NCBI GenBank assembly: GCA_001730085.1
Contig: MDLB01000103.1
Span: 1-59,550 of the forward strand
Length of the DNA: 59,550 nt
Direction: 5' to 3'
Source: PVC group bacterium (ex Bugula neritina AB1)
Lineage (GTDB): Bacteria; GCA-001730085
A program made the position numbers and the translations under genes. Positions within the stretch are counted from its first letter, which is position 1. Each line of letters starts with the position of its first letter. The notes under the pieces were generated by a model, which saw only the letters and a program-made list of their open reading frames with translations, was not told the origin of the DNA and did no database searches. Shown in pieces: positions 1-9,700 of the stretch.

Positions 1-245
1 GGCGGAGTTCGCTTAGCCCTAAGTCTGTTGTTTTTCGTACATAAAAGATTGTTCTCTTTCATAATTCTATAAATTCTAGCCATAGCAAAGCTTTCTTTAT
101 TCATATATTTCATATAAGCCCAAACTCTACGGTAGCCCCAATAAGGATGTTCAGACTTGATTAGGTCTATTTTTTTTAATAAAAAAACATCTCTAATCTT
201 AACCTTATCCGACCTTTTTCTAGACCTTACCAATCGTTTTTTTTT
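1..245 (-). CDS. IS3-family transposase OrfB (partial, via -1 frameshift)
   Basis: In the -1 frame relative to orfA the minus strand stays open from the A9 run to the window edge. It encodes a stretch containing EHPYWGYRRVWAYMK and ARIYRIMKENNLL, which is the N-terminal helix-turn-helix part of IS3-family OrfB that precedes the DDE integrase core. The core is outside the window. There is no separate start with a good ribosome site, so expression as an OrfA-OrfB fusion by slippage at 237-245 is most likely. Activity cannot be judged from this fragment. Confidence 0.75.
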
Positions 246-496
246 AACTCCATTGTTAGCTCTCCTACTGTCTCTTTTAGACGACTCACCTCTTGTTTTA
301 GAACCTCTTTTTCTCTATCAACTCCCCCATAGGAAAAAATTTTAGACCCTTCAGATAGCAGTCTATCTCTCCAATTATAATAGGTTTGTTGCGAAATCCC
401 ATATTGATTGCATAATTCCCCCAAGCTTACATTCCCCTTTATTCCCTCAAGTACTATTATTAACCGTTCTTTTGCTTTATATTTTTTCTTATTCAT
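227..496 (-). CDS. IS3-family transposase OrfA
   Basis: This is an 89-residue helix-turn-helix protein that binds the ends of the element. Residues about 5-50 (KERLIIVLEGIKG...SLGELCNQYGISQQTYYNWRD) form the HTH_Tnp_1-type DNA-binding domain, and the C-terminus is a short charged leucine-zipper-like helix. I start at the second in-frame ATG (496). The AAGGAG ribosome site is about 9 nt before it, and the right-hand copy lacks the upstream ATG but keeps this one. The gene ends in the A9C slippery run where OrfB is entered. Orthology to IS3 OrfA is clear; the subgroup is not. Confidence 0.8.
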   Translation of the reverse strand: MNKKKYKAKERLIIVLEGIKGNVSLGELCNQYGISQQTYYNWRDRLLSEGSKIFSYGGVDREKEVLKQEVSRLKETVGELTMELKKNDW

Positions 497-831
497 TTCC
501 ATTTCTCCTTATTATTATCTCTTTTCTAAGGAAAAATATTCAAAAAGTTTTTTGCTTTCTTAACGTATAGCAGTATACTTGTTGTTATTTATAGAAAAAT
601 TTCTTCTTCTTTTTTTTAAAAATGATGCTTCGCATTTTTTAAAAGTTATATTTTTATACTGTTGATAAATAATACAAGGTGTATCTTTTTTCTCTTTCAA
701 TAAAAAATTTTTATATTTTGGAAAAATACCGATGCTTATTCAGGATATTAACTTTTTTTAAAATCAACGAACTGTTGTAAAATTTTTTTCGATAAAATAT
801 AAGGTTTATTTTAAGAGGCACTTTTAATGTT

Positions 832-858
832 TAAATCAATTTAATTTAAATTGATTTA
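832..858. repeat. 27-nt perfect palindrome, operator or hairpin
   Basis: The 13-base arm TAAATCAATTTAA at 832-844 is followed by a single T and then its exact reverse complement, ending at 858. It lies about 180 nt upstream of the gene at 1039. There is no following T-run and no upstream gene that would need a terminator, so an operator is as likely as a hairpin. AT-rich DNA makes short palindromes common, but 13 perfect pairs is long. Confidence 0.45.
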
Positions 859-984
859 GTTGTTTATTTGTTATTTTTTATGATATCTTTACAGTTGAGA
901 TTTTTATAAACCGTTGATAGTTTTTTTTCGAGTTACTTTTAAGATTTTGTCTATGTATGGTAAAGACTCTTTTAAAAAATATTC

Positions 985-1001
985 TGAGCTATTTTGCAAT
1001 C
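985..1001 (+). promoter_or_regulatory. Recurrent upstream motif, copy 1
   Basis: TGAGCTATTTTGCAATC lies 37 nt before the start at 1039. It matches the element before dnaE (19019) at 14 of 17 positions and the one before the phosphofructokinase gene (39025) nearly as well, always on the coding strand. It could be part of a promoter or a regulator site; no function is assigned. Confidence 0.3.
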
Positions 1002-1038
1002 ATTTTATATATTTTTAATGTAGGTTTTAGTAAAAAAA

Positions 1039-3465
1039 ATGAATATCAAATTTTGTATTATCTTTTATATTATTAATTTTATTTTTTTACAAAAAATTGA
1101 TCTTTTAGCGCTAGCACCAGAGACTTTTTTTTCTGAGAAACAAGAGGTTTCTGATTTCCATAAAAAAATAGAAGATTTTTCAGAAAATGCGAGAAGAGCA
1201 ACCGTTGAAAATGAAGGTGATCAAACTAAACAAATTTTAGATTCAAAGAAAATAGATGGACGATTAAGCAGGTCTTTTATTGTACGTGTTTTAAGAGTAG
1301 CGTTTGTATTGATTATTGCTTCTATTTTTGTCTATGGATGTATTAGTTACCCTAGACTTAGCTTCATTTTTCTTCTAGTGATGCCTTTCGTTGTAAACAC
1401 TTATTTTGTTTTCGAGGAGATATTCTTAAGAGGTAATGATAAGTTGGATACCAATAAAGTGTTAAATATTTCTCCTTTAAAAGAAAAAGTAATGAGTGAA
1501 GGAAGTTCAGCACCGTTTGTCTTAAATGAAGAGAGCTTTAAAGGTGAAAATTTAGACAGGACAAATGAAAGTTTAAATAGGGTGGCAGAAGGTCGGATTA
1601 GCAATTTTTCTACAGAAGATGTAAGTCTTGATAATGATTTTTTAGAGGAAAAACCGGATAGAAAAGATGAAAATGCTATAGCAGAACTAGAAAGTTTATA
1701 TAGCGAGACTTCTCTTGATGCAAGAGATACGGATAGTGGTTTTTTTGAAGGAATAGAAGATAGGGAAAGTTCAAAAGAAGAAGAGGATGTTTATAACGTT
1801 TCTTTAGTGAAAAAAGAGGAGAGTTTTTCTGGTGAAAAAATTGAAAGGATTAAAGTTTCGGAAAAAACTTTATCTAATAAAAAAGGAGTCGTTTCTTTTT
1901 TTACAGAAGAAGAATTAAAGAGCTGTATGCAAAAAATTGTGACTAAACACCATGAAAATCATGATTTGGAATGTGCGTATGATTCTATTTCTCATTTTTT
2001 ATATTTGAATGGGATTAAGAACTTAAAGGGTGAGCCTCTTTCTATAGAAGATTTGAGGTTCTTTTTTAAAGAAATCTATAGTGACAAATTTTTTTACGCT
2101 TTAAAGTTAAATGAAAAGAACATATCAACTTTTTTTCTTTCAAAAAAGGATCGCTTTGCTGAAGAAAAAAGGAAGAATCTTTGGAAAAGATATGCTTCTT
2201 TGGAATCTGAAGATGAATGGGATATATTTTTATTAGAAATGGAAAATCGTATACAAGAAAAAGGTTTAGCGATGATGCATTTCTCAGATGGAGTCTATAA
2301 TATTTATGGGGTTGATTGGGATACAAAGGAATTGCTTGTTGTTGATCCACATGCCAAAGATTCAGGGGTTTTAAGCAGGTGGCCCTTGGGCTCAATTCCT
2401 AGAGACAGATCTATTTCTATTTTTTCTTACCCCTCTAAAGGTGATGAAGTTCTAAATGAGATTGATAGTTTTTTTAAAGAAAATGGTCACAAAGTTAATT
2501 TATCTCTTTTAAATGAGGATAAATGGAAAAAACTTTTTTATCAAGTTTCTGATATTCACACTCAACTATATAAAACCCCTTTGAGTTTGAATGCTCGAGA
2601 TGACACGTATGTTAGTCTTGTTGATAAAGGATTTTATGATGAATTTCAAAAACATATTAATGCTAATATTGAAAGATATAATGGTTTTGTAAAAAATTTA
2701 AGTGAATTTGTAAAAGGTAATGTATCCAAAGAAACTTCAGAAAAAATATTAACGGATGATTTGAAATCACTTCCTGTTTTTGCTAACTATCTTTTGTATT
2801 TATTCCCTAAGAATTATTACAATATGATAGGGCATTATAGTTGGCATGTTGTTGGTAAGAATTTTAAAACATCTTTTTCAGGTGGTGAGGAAGATACTTT
2901 GTCAGAAGAGAGGGCTATGTCTATAGTGACTTCTTTAATAGATAAGTATTCGAATACTTATAATGGAAAAGAGTTGCAGTCTTTAAAGTCTCAGATTGAA
3001 TTTTCTAAGATTATTAGAACGCCAGCTCAGTACCAAAATGGAAAGGTTTTACTAAATCTTTATTTTTGGAAAGAGCATATGAGTGAAAAGGAAAATCTTT
3101 TTCTGTTATCTGTTTTGATTCATGAATATATAAGGACAGTAAATGTTGATAAATTAGAGATGTGGACTTCTTCTACAGGCATAGAGAAAAGTTCTAGGCT
3201 TGTTGAAAATGAAAAGAAATTGATCTTAGAAGAGCTAAACTTTTTAAAAAATGTTTTAGGAGAAAAAAAGATAAAAGAGCTTTCGGAGCATATGAAGCAA
3301 TTATATGATACAGAAATTTTAGCAGATACGCCAGAAGCTACTAATTGGGCAAATATTTTAGATGAATTTATCGAAGAGTATAAAGATGATGTAAGTGTTC
3401 AAAATATATCTTCATCTTTAGATAATATGATCACAGAGTATTTAAAAAAAGCAATGGCAGCATAA
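1039..3465 (+). CDS. Secreted/membrane protein with possible papain-like domain, unknown function
   Basis: I do not recognise the family. The 808-residue product begins with a hydrophobic signal-like segment ending LLALA, followed by PETFF (an LAP motif). Residues about 80-130 contain two predicted membrane segments, and 130-290 is acidic low-complexity sequence. Around residue 312, LECAYDSI resembles the cysteine region of C39/papain-like folds, and 420-440 (YGVDWDTKELLVVDP) resembles the later GxD...DP strand pair of C39-type domains. The expected catalytic histidine is not obvious; H414 and H438 are candidates. At 695-699 HEYIR resembles a zinc-protease HExxH helix in which the second histidine is R699. 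No strong ribosome site precedes the ATG. The next gene has its own promoter, so they are probably not co-transcribed. Function is open: protease, pseudoenzyme or inhibitor-like. Confidence 0.75.
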   Translation: MNIKFCIIFYIINFIFLQKIDLLALAPETFFSEKQEVSDFHKKIEDFSENARRATVENEGDQTKQILDSKKIDGRLSRSFIVRVLRVAFVLIIASIFVYGCISYPRLSFIFLLVMPFVVNTYFVFEEIFLRGNDKLDTNKVLNISPLKEKVMSEGSSAPFVLNEESFKGENLDRTNESLNRVAEGRISNFSTEDVSLDNDFLEEKPDRKDENAIAELESLYSETSLDARDTDSGFFEGIEDRESSKEEEDVYNVSLVKKEESFSGEKIERIKVSEKTLSNKKGVVSFFTEEELKSCMQKIVTKHHENHDLECAYDSISHFLYLNGIKNLKGEPLSIEDLRFFFKEIYSDKFFYALKLNEKNISTFFLSKKDRFAEEKRKNLWKRYASLESEDEWDIFLLEMENRIQEKGLAMMHFSDGVYNIYGVDWDTKELLVVDPHAKDSGVLSRWPLGSIPRDRSISIFSYPSKGDEVLNEIDSFFKENGHKVNLSLLNEDKWKKLFYQVSDIHTQLYKTPLSLNARDDTYVSLVDKGFYDEFQKHINANIERYNGFVKNLSEFVKGNVSKETSEKILTDDLKSLPVFANYLLYLFPKNYYNMIGHYSWHVVGKNFKTSFSGGEEDTLSEERAMSIVTSLIDKYSNTYNGKELQSLKSQIEFSKIIRTPAQYQNGKVLLNLYFWKEHMSEKENLFLLSVLIHEYIRTVNVDKLEMWTSSTGIEKSSRLVENEKKLILEELNFLKNVLGEKKIKELSEHMKQLYDTEILADTPEATNWANILDEFIEEYKDDVSVQNISSSLDNMITEYLKKAMAA

Positions 3466-3659
3466 TGAGAGTACTTAGACGGTTACTATCAATTTCTTTT
3501 GAAAAAAGGATGAGGTGCTTTTTTGAACATTAAAAAAATATTATTTTTTTATTTATATGTTTTTAAAGCAATAAAAAACTATTTGTTTTTGTTTAAAAAA
3601 AATAGATTTAATCTTTTAAATCTTAAAAATTATTTAAAATGATTCAAGTTTTTTTTGAA

Positions 3660-3689
3660 TTGACATAAATCATTTAAAAATGATACACT
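3660..3689 (+). promoter_or_regulatory. Putative sigma70-type promoter with operator-like palindrome in the spacer
   Basis: A perfect -35 TTGACA (3660-3665) is followed after 18 nt by TACACT (3684-3689). Inside the spacer lies ATCATT-TAAA-AATGAT (3669-3684), an inverted repeat placed where a bound repressor would block polymerase. It sits about 65 nt upstream of the giant gene start. The -10 is only a 4/6 match, so the promoter is likely but unproven. Confidence 0.5.
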
Positions 3690-3737
3690 AAACATTGTTT
3701 TATTTTAAAATCTTTTTATGAACATTTTTTTTGACAT

Positions 3738-3745
3738 GGTGGAGG
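3738..3745 (+). promoter_or_regulatory. Ribosome binding site that sets the giant gene start
   Basis: GGTGGAGG lies 9 nt upstream of GTG 3755. The longer frame from TTG 3731 would start before this site and would put five extra polar/aromatic residues in front of the signal peptide. Starting at 3755 gives MLKLLKIFSATFLSF, a normal signal peptide beginning. Confidence 0.65.
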
Positions 3746-3754
3746 TTTTTAGAT

Positions 3755-6700
3755 GTGTTAAAGTTATTGAAAATATTTTCTGCTACTTTTTTAAGTTTTA
3801 TTTATCTTTTTACAAACATACATCTTTCTGAGGCTTTCTCTCCGGTCTACGGAGATAAACGTATCAAAAAATCTGTTAACTTAGCGATAAACTCTCCTTT
3901 AAGGGATAGGGTCTCTTCTTTAGGGAATATTGCGCCTCGATCAAGTGTTTCTAGAGAATATCTAGATTCAGGAGCACGTGAACAGATAAGTGAGAGTCAA
4001 AAAAATGAGGATAAACGTGTCAAAGGCTTTTTGAACCAAACTGCCACTGGTATGTTTGAAAAATATGCACAAAGTGATGCCGGAAGAGACCTTTTGCAGG
4101 ACATTTATAATGATCTGACGGATAGATTTCGCCATCTTTGTGTAGAAGGCCAGATAGATAAGTCTTTTATTCTTGAAACAATGTGGCTCGCAGCTTCTAC
4201 ATGGCAGATAAATGCTCCTTTTTTCTGGGATATAGAATCTTTTACTAATTTTTTTAAATCTTTTACTCCTAAACAATTGTCTGACTATGTTTATCAACAT
4301 TTTTTGCAAAAAGAGTCTCTTTCTCGTAAGGAAGATGAAGATTTTTCTCATAGAAGCCCTAAAAGTGAGTTTCTTAGTGATGTGGAAAAATATATACAGA
4401 CTAATCAGCTATATCGTAGGTATGATGCGCCTTCTTCTGAAAAGTTATATGAACACGCTCTAAATGTTGCCAAGAGGTCTCTTGGAGACTATGAAGATAG
4501 CGAGAGTCTAATGTCTAATGTTGTTCGGCCTCTTGTAGATATAGAACTTGGCAGATTTATTGGTGAAAATGATGCTGAATTGCATCGAAACATGTTAAGC
4601 ATGATTGAGATGCTTTCTTTGCTCAATAGAAAGGCGGTAACAGGAGATGAACTAGGTCGTCAGAATTTTGCTAAGCGTTTGTACAATGTTATGAGTGATC
4701 ATCAAAGTAGATTGGATGAGAGAGATGCTAAGCGTGCGGCAGAAGATACTAACTACCAATTAAAAACTTTTGAAGAGCTTTATCTAGAAGCGTATCCAGA
4801 AAATAAAGATGATATTTCAAAATATCCATCTTTCGAAGGTTTGTTAAAAACAAACTTGGGACTCTTTAGGCTAACAAAAAAGTGGGTAAAAGTTAACGCC
4901 CTAATTGAACTCGGCCAATATCCCTTGTATAGAAGAACTAACAGTTCTCAACTTGTTAAAGTGATTGAGAATATATTTATATTTATTGGAATCATGTCTT
5001 TGATAGCTGGAGTTATTCTTATTAATATATCTTTAGCACATTCAATTATATTTATAGGTATTGGAGCTTCTTTTTTATTTCTTATAAATGGCTTTAAAAA
5101 AATCATTTTAACGATACTGTATCCTTCTCAATATAAAAGTGTGTGGATACGTTTTCTTCAGTTTGGTATTTTGGCAGCGGTTGTTACCTTATTTATTGTA
5201 GGAACAGTTTTTTTGCAACCTGTTTTTAGAACCATTTTTTCTCCAACAGGATTGTCTGATCTTATTGTTGCGACACCTTACTTGATTTGTATGTTTGTTT
5301 TTTGGATTGGTGCAACTATTTTTCGTTATAGATGTTCTGATGAGTATCAAAAAGGGAAGCGTGATTTCTTAGGTTTCATGAATAAACATCTCTTAGCAGA
5401 CAACAAAGATTCGAATTCAGGTCGCTCACAAGAGGTCCGTGAGATGTTCATGAAAGATCTGGCTAGGTTTGGAAAAATGAATAAAGAAGTATATGTAGAC
5501 TTGGAAGTTGCTCAAGCTAAGCAATCAGGAGAAAGAGCTCTGAGCTATAATGCAGAAACTTTGGTTAATCTTTACGATAAACTTAAACAAAGTTCACATG
5601 TTTCTTCCTTTTCTTTTTTTAAAACGAATCAAAAGAAAACGTTTTATAATCTTGATGCTATGATCGCTGAGCTCGTTAGGGAGCGAGAGTCTGTTTTACA
5701 TAAAGAAGCGGGCAAATTAAGTCGCTTAGAGCTTTATAATATTTCGTCTAAAAGCATGGCCTGCAGAGAATTCGCGATGGTTCAAAAACGTAAAAAACTT
5801 TTAGATACGACTATTGTGGCAAACGAGATTCTGACGGGGATTGATACGGCTGCTGTTCCCCACTCTTTGAATAGAGGATTGGAAGAAGTTAATGAAGCGA
5901 TTGCGAATGTTACAAAAACTTTGAAATCTATAGATGATACAGAGATTAAGTCATTTGTTAAAGAGGGGATAGCAGGTTTGACTGGAGCAAAACCTGCAAA
6001 TTTAAAACCTTTTATCACTCAATTTAATCAAAAATGTGAGCAGAGTGCGCAAGATATTTCTCAAGATACACGCGAATTTTTGAGACTACAGTTTTCTACT
6101 ATTAGAGAAACTCACGCTAGGAATCAATTTAACTTGCAAAATATTGACCGCCAAGAAGTGGACAATGTTAATACGGATAGAACGGTAGGTATTGTCCAAG
6201 ATATCTGGGAATATGTGGAAGGTAGACCTGCCAGTTTTCCTCAGGAAGGTCCAGCAAATCTAGATGGCTTATTTCGTAATAGTGAATTTTTTAAAGGTGA
6301 TGGTAGTGTTTTAAAAACTATGTCTGAATATCAAGGGAGCCTTTTGCATGGGGTTCATTCTCACGGTTACTTGGTAGATTTAAAACATCTATCAAATGTG
6401 AGTTGGTTCTATGAGAAGTTTTATAAGGATTTTGAAGTTAAGATTAGATCTATGGATGGTAAGTTTGACACCCAACTTCAGAAATGGTTATTTGGAGCCG
6501 ATGAAAATTTTCAAGAATTATTGAATGAGAACGCAGAGCTTAAAGGTCTTTTTTTAAATGCTCTAAAACAACTGAAAGAAGAGGTTGATAGTCAGATCAA
6601 CGAGAATCAAGTTGAAAATGAGCTTTTTCATTTAGGTTCTTTGGAGCGCATTTCTAAATGGTTAGAAGAATCTCAGAAAGATATCTCAACATTTCCAAGA

Positions 6701-9700
6701 AAAAGAGCTGACTGGATTGATCACTTTACTGAGAGGTGGTCACTTAGGGAAAGTGCTGGGGTAGGCGAGTTATCAGCCGAGATGATATCACAGAGAGCAA
6801 AACTTCAGAAAGGCCTTCGAGATATAAGAGCCTTTTTAGAGAGTGAGGCAGATTTTTTAAATCCTCTAAAGAGCGCTTTAGATGCTTATATCGATGAGTA
6901 TGGTGAGTATGACTTTCAAAAAATTCTGGTAGAGATGGAAGCTAATTTTGTAAGAAGAGAGGGTTCTTATGAATCTTTCAGCTACGAGAAGATATCTGAA
7001 AGCATGAATCAGTTTTATTATTTCTTTTTGGACGAGCGAACATCTTTATATGATGTAAGGCTTAATCTTTTTAAAGAGTTTTATTTTTCTATGCCTATGG
7101 CTGAATCTCGTGAGATGTATGGATCTATGTTTAACGACTTATCTGTGATGCGGAGATCTATAGATTTAGCTAACATTGCTAATGCTTCGATTGATTCAGA
7201 ACCTGTCGAGACAACAAATCTAAGAGGTTACCCAGCAAGGACTAACTGGGATCTTACGCATGAAGAGCTTTCAGATATATATTTAAAGGAAAATTTGGGA
7301 AAAACTTGGATGGACAAGGTTAAAGAAGAAACCTCGAGTGTTCGTGACTTTAGCCTTGAACACGGTTATCGTTATAAATTTCAGAAAAATATTGATGAGA
7401 TGTTTGAACTTAATCAGGATGAAAGTGGAAATGTTATATCTGATCCTCGGTCATGGCGTGACATAGCATGGATTGTTGCAAAAGTTGTTTTAGCTGTTTC
7501 TTTTATGGGGCTAGCTGCGTACTTTTTTTCACTTTTTATAACAGGAGGTGGTTCATTTATATTTTTCTCGGTTAGTCAGATTTATACAGGGTTACAACCC
7601 TTTTTAGGTACAGCTGCTTTTATTGCTCCTTTTGTTGCTTTAGGAGGGATAATTGCCTTGACCGGAATTGCTATGGTTTTGCTAAGACAAAGAGTGAAAA
7701 ATGATTTTCATCAAGATAGGTTAAAAAGAAACTCTAAGAGTGGTCAAAGATTTTTTGTGCCAGTGGCTTTTGCTCTAATTGGAGGTTTGATTGCTGCTGT
7801 TCCTTTTTTTATAGGACCCTTGATGACGGTGCTCATGCAGGCACCGATTGGCCCACTTGAGTCTTTTCTGATCATGACAATTGCTGGAGTTTTCGTTCTT
7901 GTTCTATACGAAATTTTTCAAAGATATAAATTTAAAAAACGTTCTTTTGCGTTAAAAGCTGTATTTTCTTTTATGATTATTGCTGTTATTACATCTTCTT
8001 TTTTCACGTTCTCACCCATTATGGCCTTAATATTTACAGCTCTAGTTTTTTTCATCAGATACAGTTGTGACTTGATTGCTAAGAAGAAATCTTACTTTTT
8101 AGGTGTTTTGATTCTTTTGGGCGCGGTGTGTTGTTTAGGAGGTATGGTTGTATCTCTTATGCCTGTTTTATTGGCTCAGACTGAGCTTGGATTGCTCCAA
8201 GGAGTTGCTTTGGTTCAAAAACTAGTAACATCTTTTGCTGGACTACCAACGATTGCGTGGCTTTATATTGGGCTTGTTGGAGCTGCGATTGTTTTGCCTA
8301 TAATTTTTATTTTGCTTATGAAGTTTTTGCCTCATATAAGAAGATCCTCCCGAGAAGATATTTTATCAAAAGCTGAAATGATCAAGGATATGTTAGAAGC
8401 TCCTGATATTAATTATCAGTTTAGTCCTGATACATTAAGCCCCTTAGGGTTGCTCGAGGGTTCTTTCGCTAAGCAGATGTTTGATAGTGAGATTAGAAAG
8501 CTTAAGTTGATGCTTCGTAGATACCGTAAAGATTTAAAGACAGATAAAGATTTAATAAATGAATTTGAAACTTATTTTAGGGAGGTTTCTGGCGTAGAGG
8601 TTGATAAGAAGTTGATTCATATTTTGAAATTAGCTCTTTTGAGTAGAGATCGCCAGGGTTCAGAAATCCTTGCTAGAAACTTGGACATAGAAACCCGAGT
8701 TCCTGCTTCTGAACTTCATAACTTGATAGATCATCAAGGTAAAGCTGATTTTACTCGTAGGGTTGAAAAAACACCTAAAGTCAGTTTAAGTCTGTGGACC
8801 AAGTTTAAGCGCTATGTTGAAGAGAATGCACAAACGATTTATTTTGCGATCACCTTTGGGGCTGCATTTATCATGGCTATCTCTTTTGGAGCAATGATTT
8901 ACTACGTTGCAGGGGCTGCAGGAATGGTGATGGCTCAAATTGTTTTGTCTGTCATTTTAGTTCCGTTACTTTTTGTCTTACTTATAAATAATACAAACTT
9001 ATTAGCTAGCTATATTTTGGGTAGGATTTTAGATATTCGGATGATACCAAAAGTTGAGATGCCATTTGGTTTGCCGCAGCCAGGAGCACTGACTTATGCT
9101 ATTTTTAATGTTTCTCAAGCGAATCAACGTAAATTTAAGGGCTATGATGCAGAAGCTGAGAAGAAACGAGGTGGCTTTTATGGTTATAACAGTATGGATG
9201 AGTGGTTTCAAATACAAGTCCAAACCTTACAAGATAATCCTGAAGCTGTGGTTATGATTCAAAGTAACAATCCTCGAGGTCAGGAGCATTACTTGGTATA
9301 TGAGATGATGATGGCGATGCTTTTAGCTGAAAGATTTGGTTGGGATAGAGTGTCGTATGTTTATGTTGGTGGAACTTGGTTGAGAAAAGCTGGAAAGATT
9401 CAGGATATTATGAGGTTTTTTTCTGGTGAATATCTTGATGATGAGAGGCATTCACAGCAAATGGGTTTACATGGTGGGCGAAGAACTTTGTCGAAACGTT
9501 CAGCTTTTGATCCTGAGTATAGGGTTCAGATAACTCTTGGTGGAGAATTTGGTGATAGAAAAGATTTGGATTCTCTCGAAAGACAGAGGTTTGACTTTGT
9601 TAAGAAAATTCAAACTGAGTTTATAGCTGCTTATAAAGATTTTAAACAAACAAAAGATGAACGGATTTTAAGGGATTTAGCGCAAAAGTATATTAAGCCA

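Larger units (their letters stand above)
1..572 (-). mobile_element. IS3-family insertion sequence, left copy (partial)
   Basis: The element reads on the minus strand and its 3' part lies beyond the window edge. It carries orfA and the start of orfB, joined by a run of nine A followed by C, the usual IS3 slippery signal. The right-hand copy at 59384 aligns in reverse complement as far as the terminal bases TGCTATACGTTAAGAAAG, which sets the inner end at about 572. A start with TG fits IS3-family ends. Similarity continues weakly outside as TATACTT at both copies, so the end could lie a few bases further out. Confidence 0.8.
573..1038. other. AT-rich intergenic region
   Basis: No convincing gene is seen on either strand. 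The stretch is very AT-rich with long T and A runs. It holds a perfect palindrome at 832-858, a weaker hairpin around 612-644 (AAAAATG/CATTTTT arms), and a motif at 985-1001 that recurs before dnaE and the phosphofructokinase gene. It probably contains the promoter of the gene at 1039, but no clear -35/-10 pair can be chosen. Confidence 0.5.

Noticed and set aside
3731-3754. Longer start (TTG 3731) for the giant protein
   Set aside because: The GGTGGAGG ribosome site lies inside this extension, and GTG 3755 gives a cleaner signal peptide.
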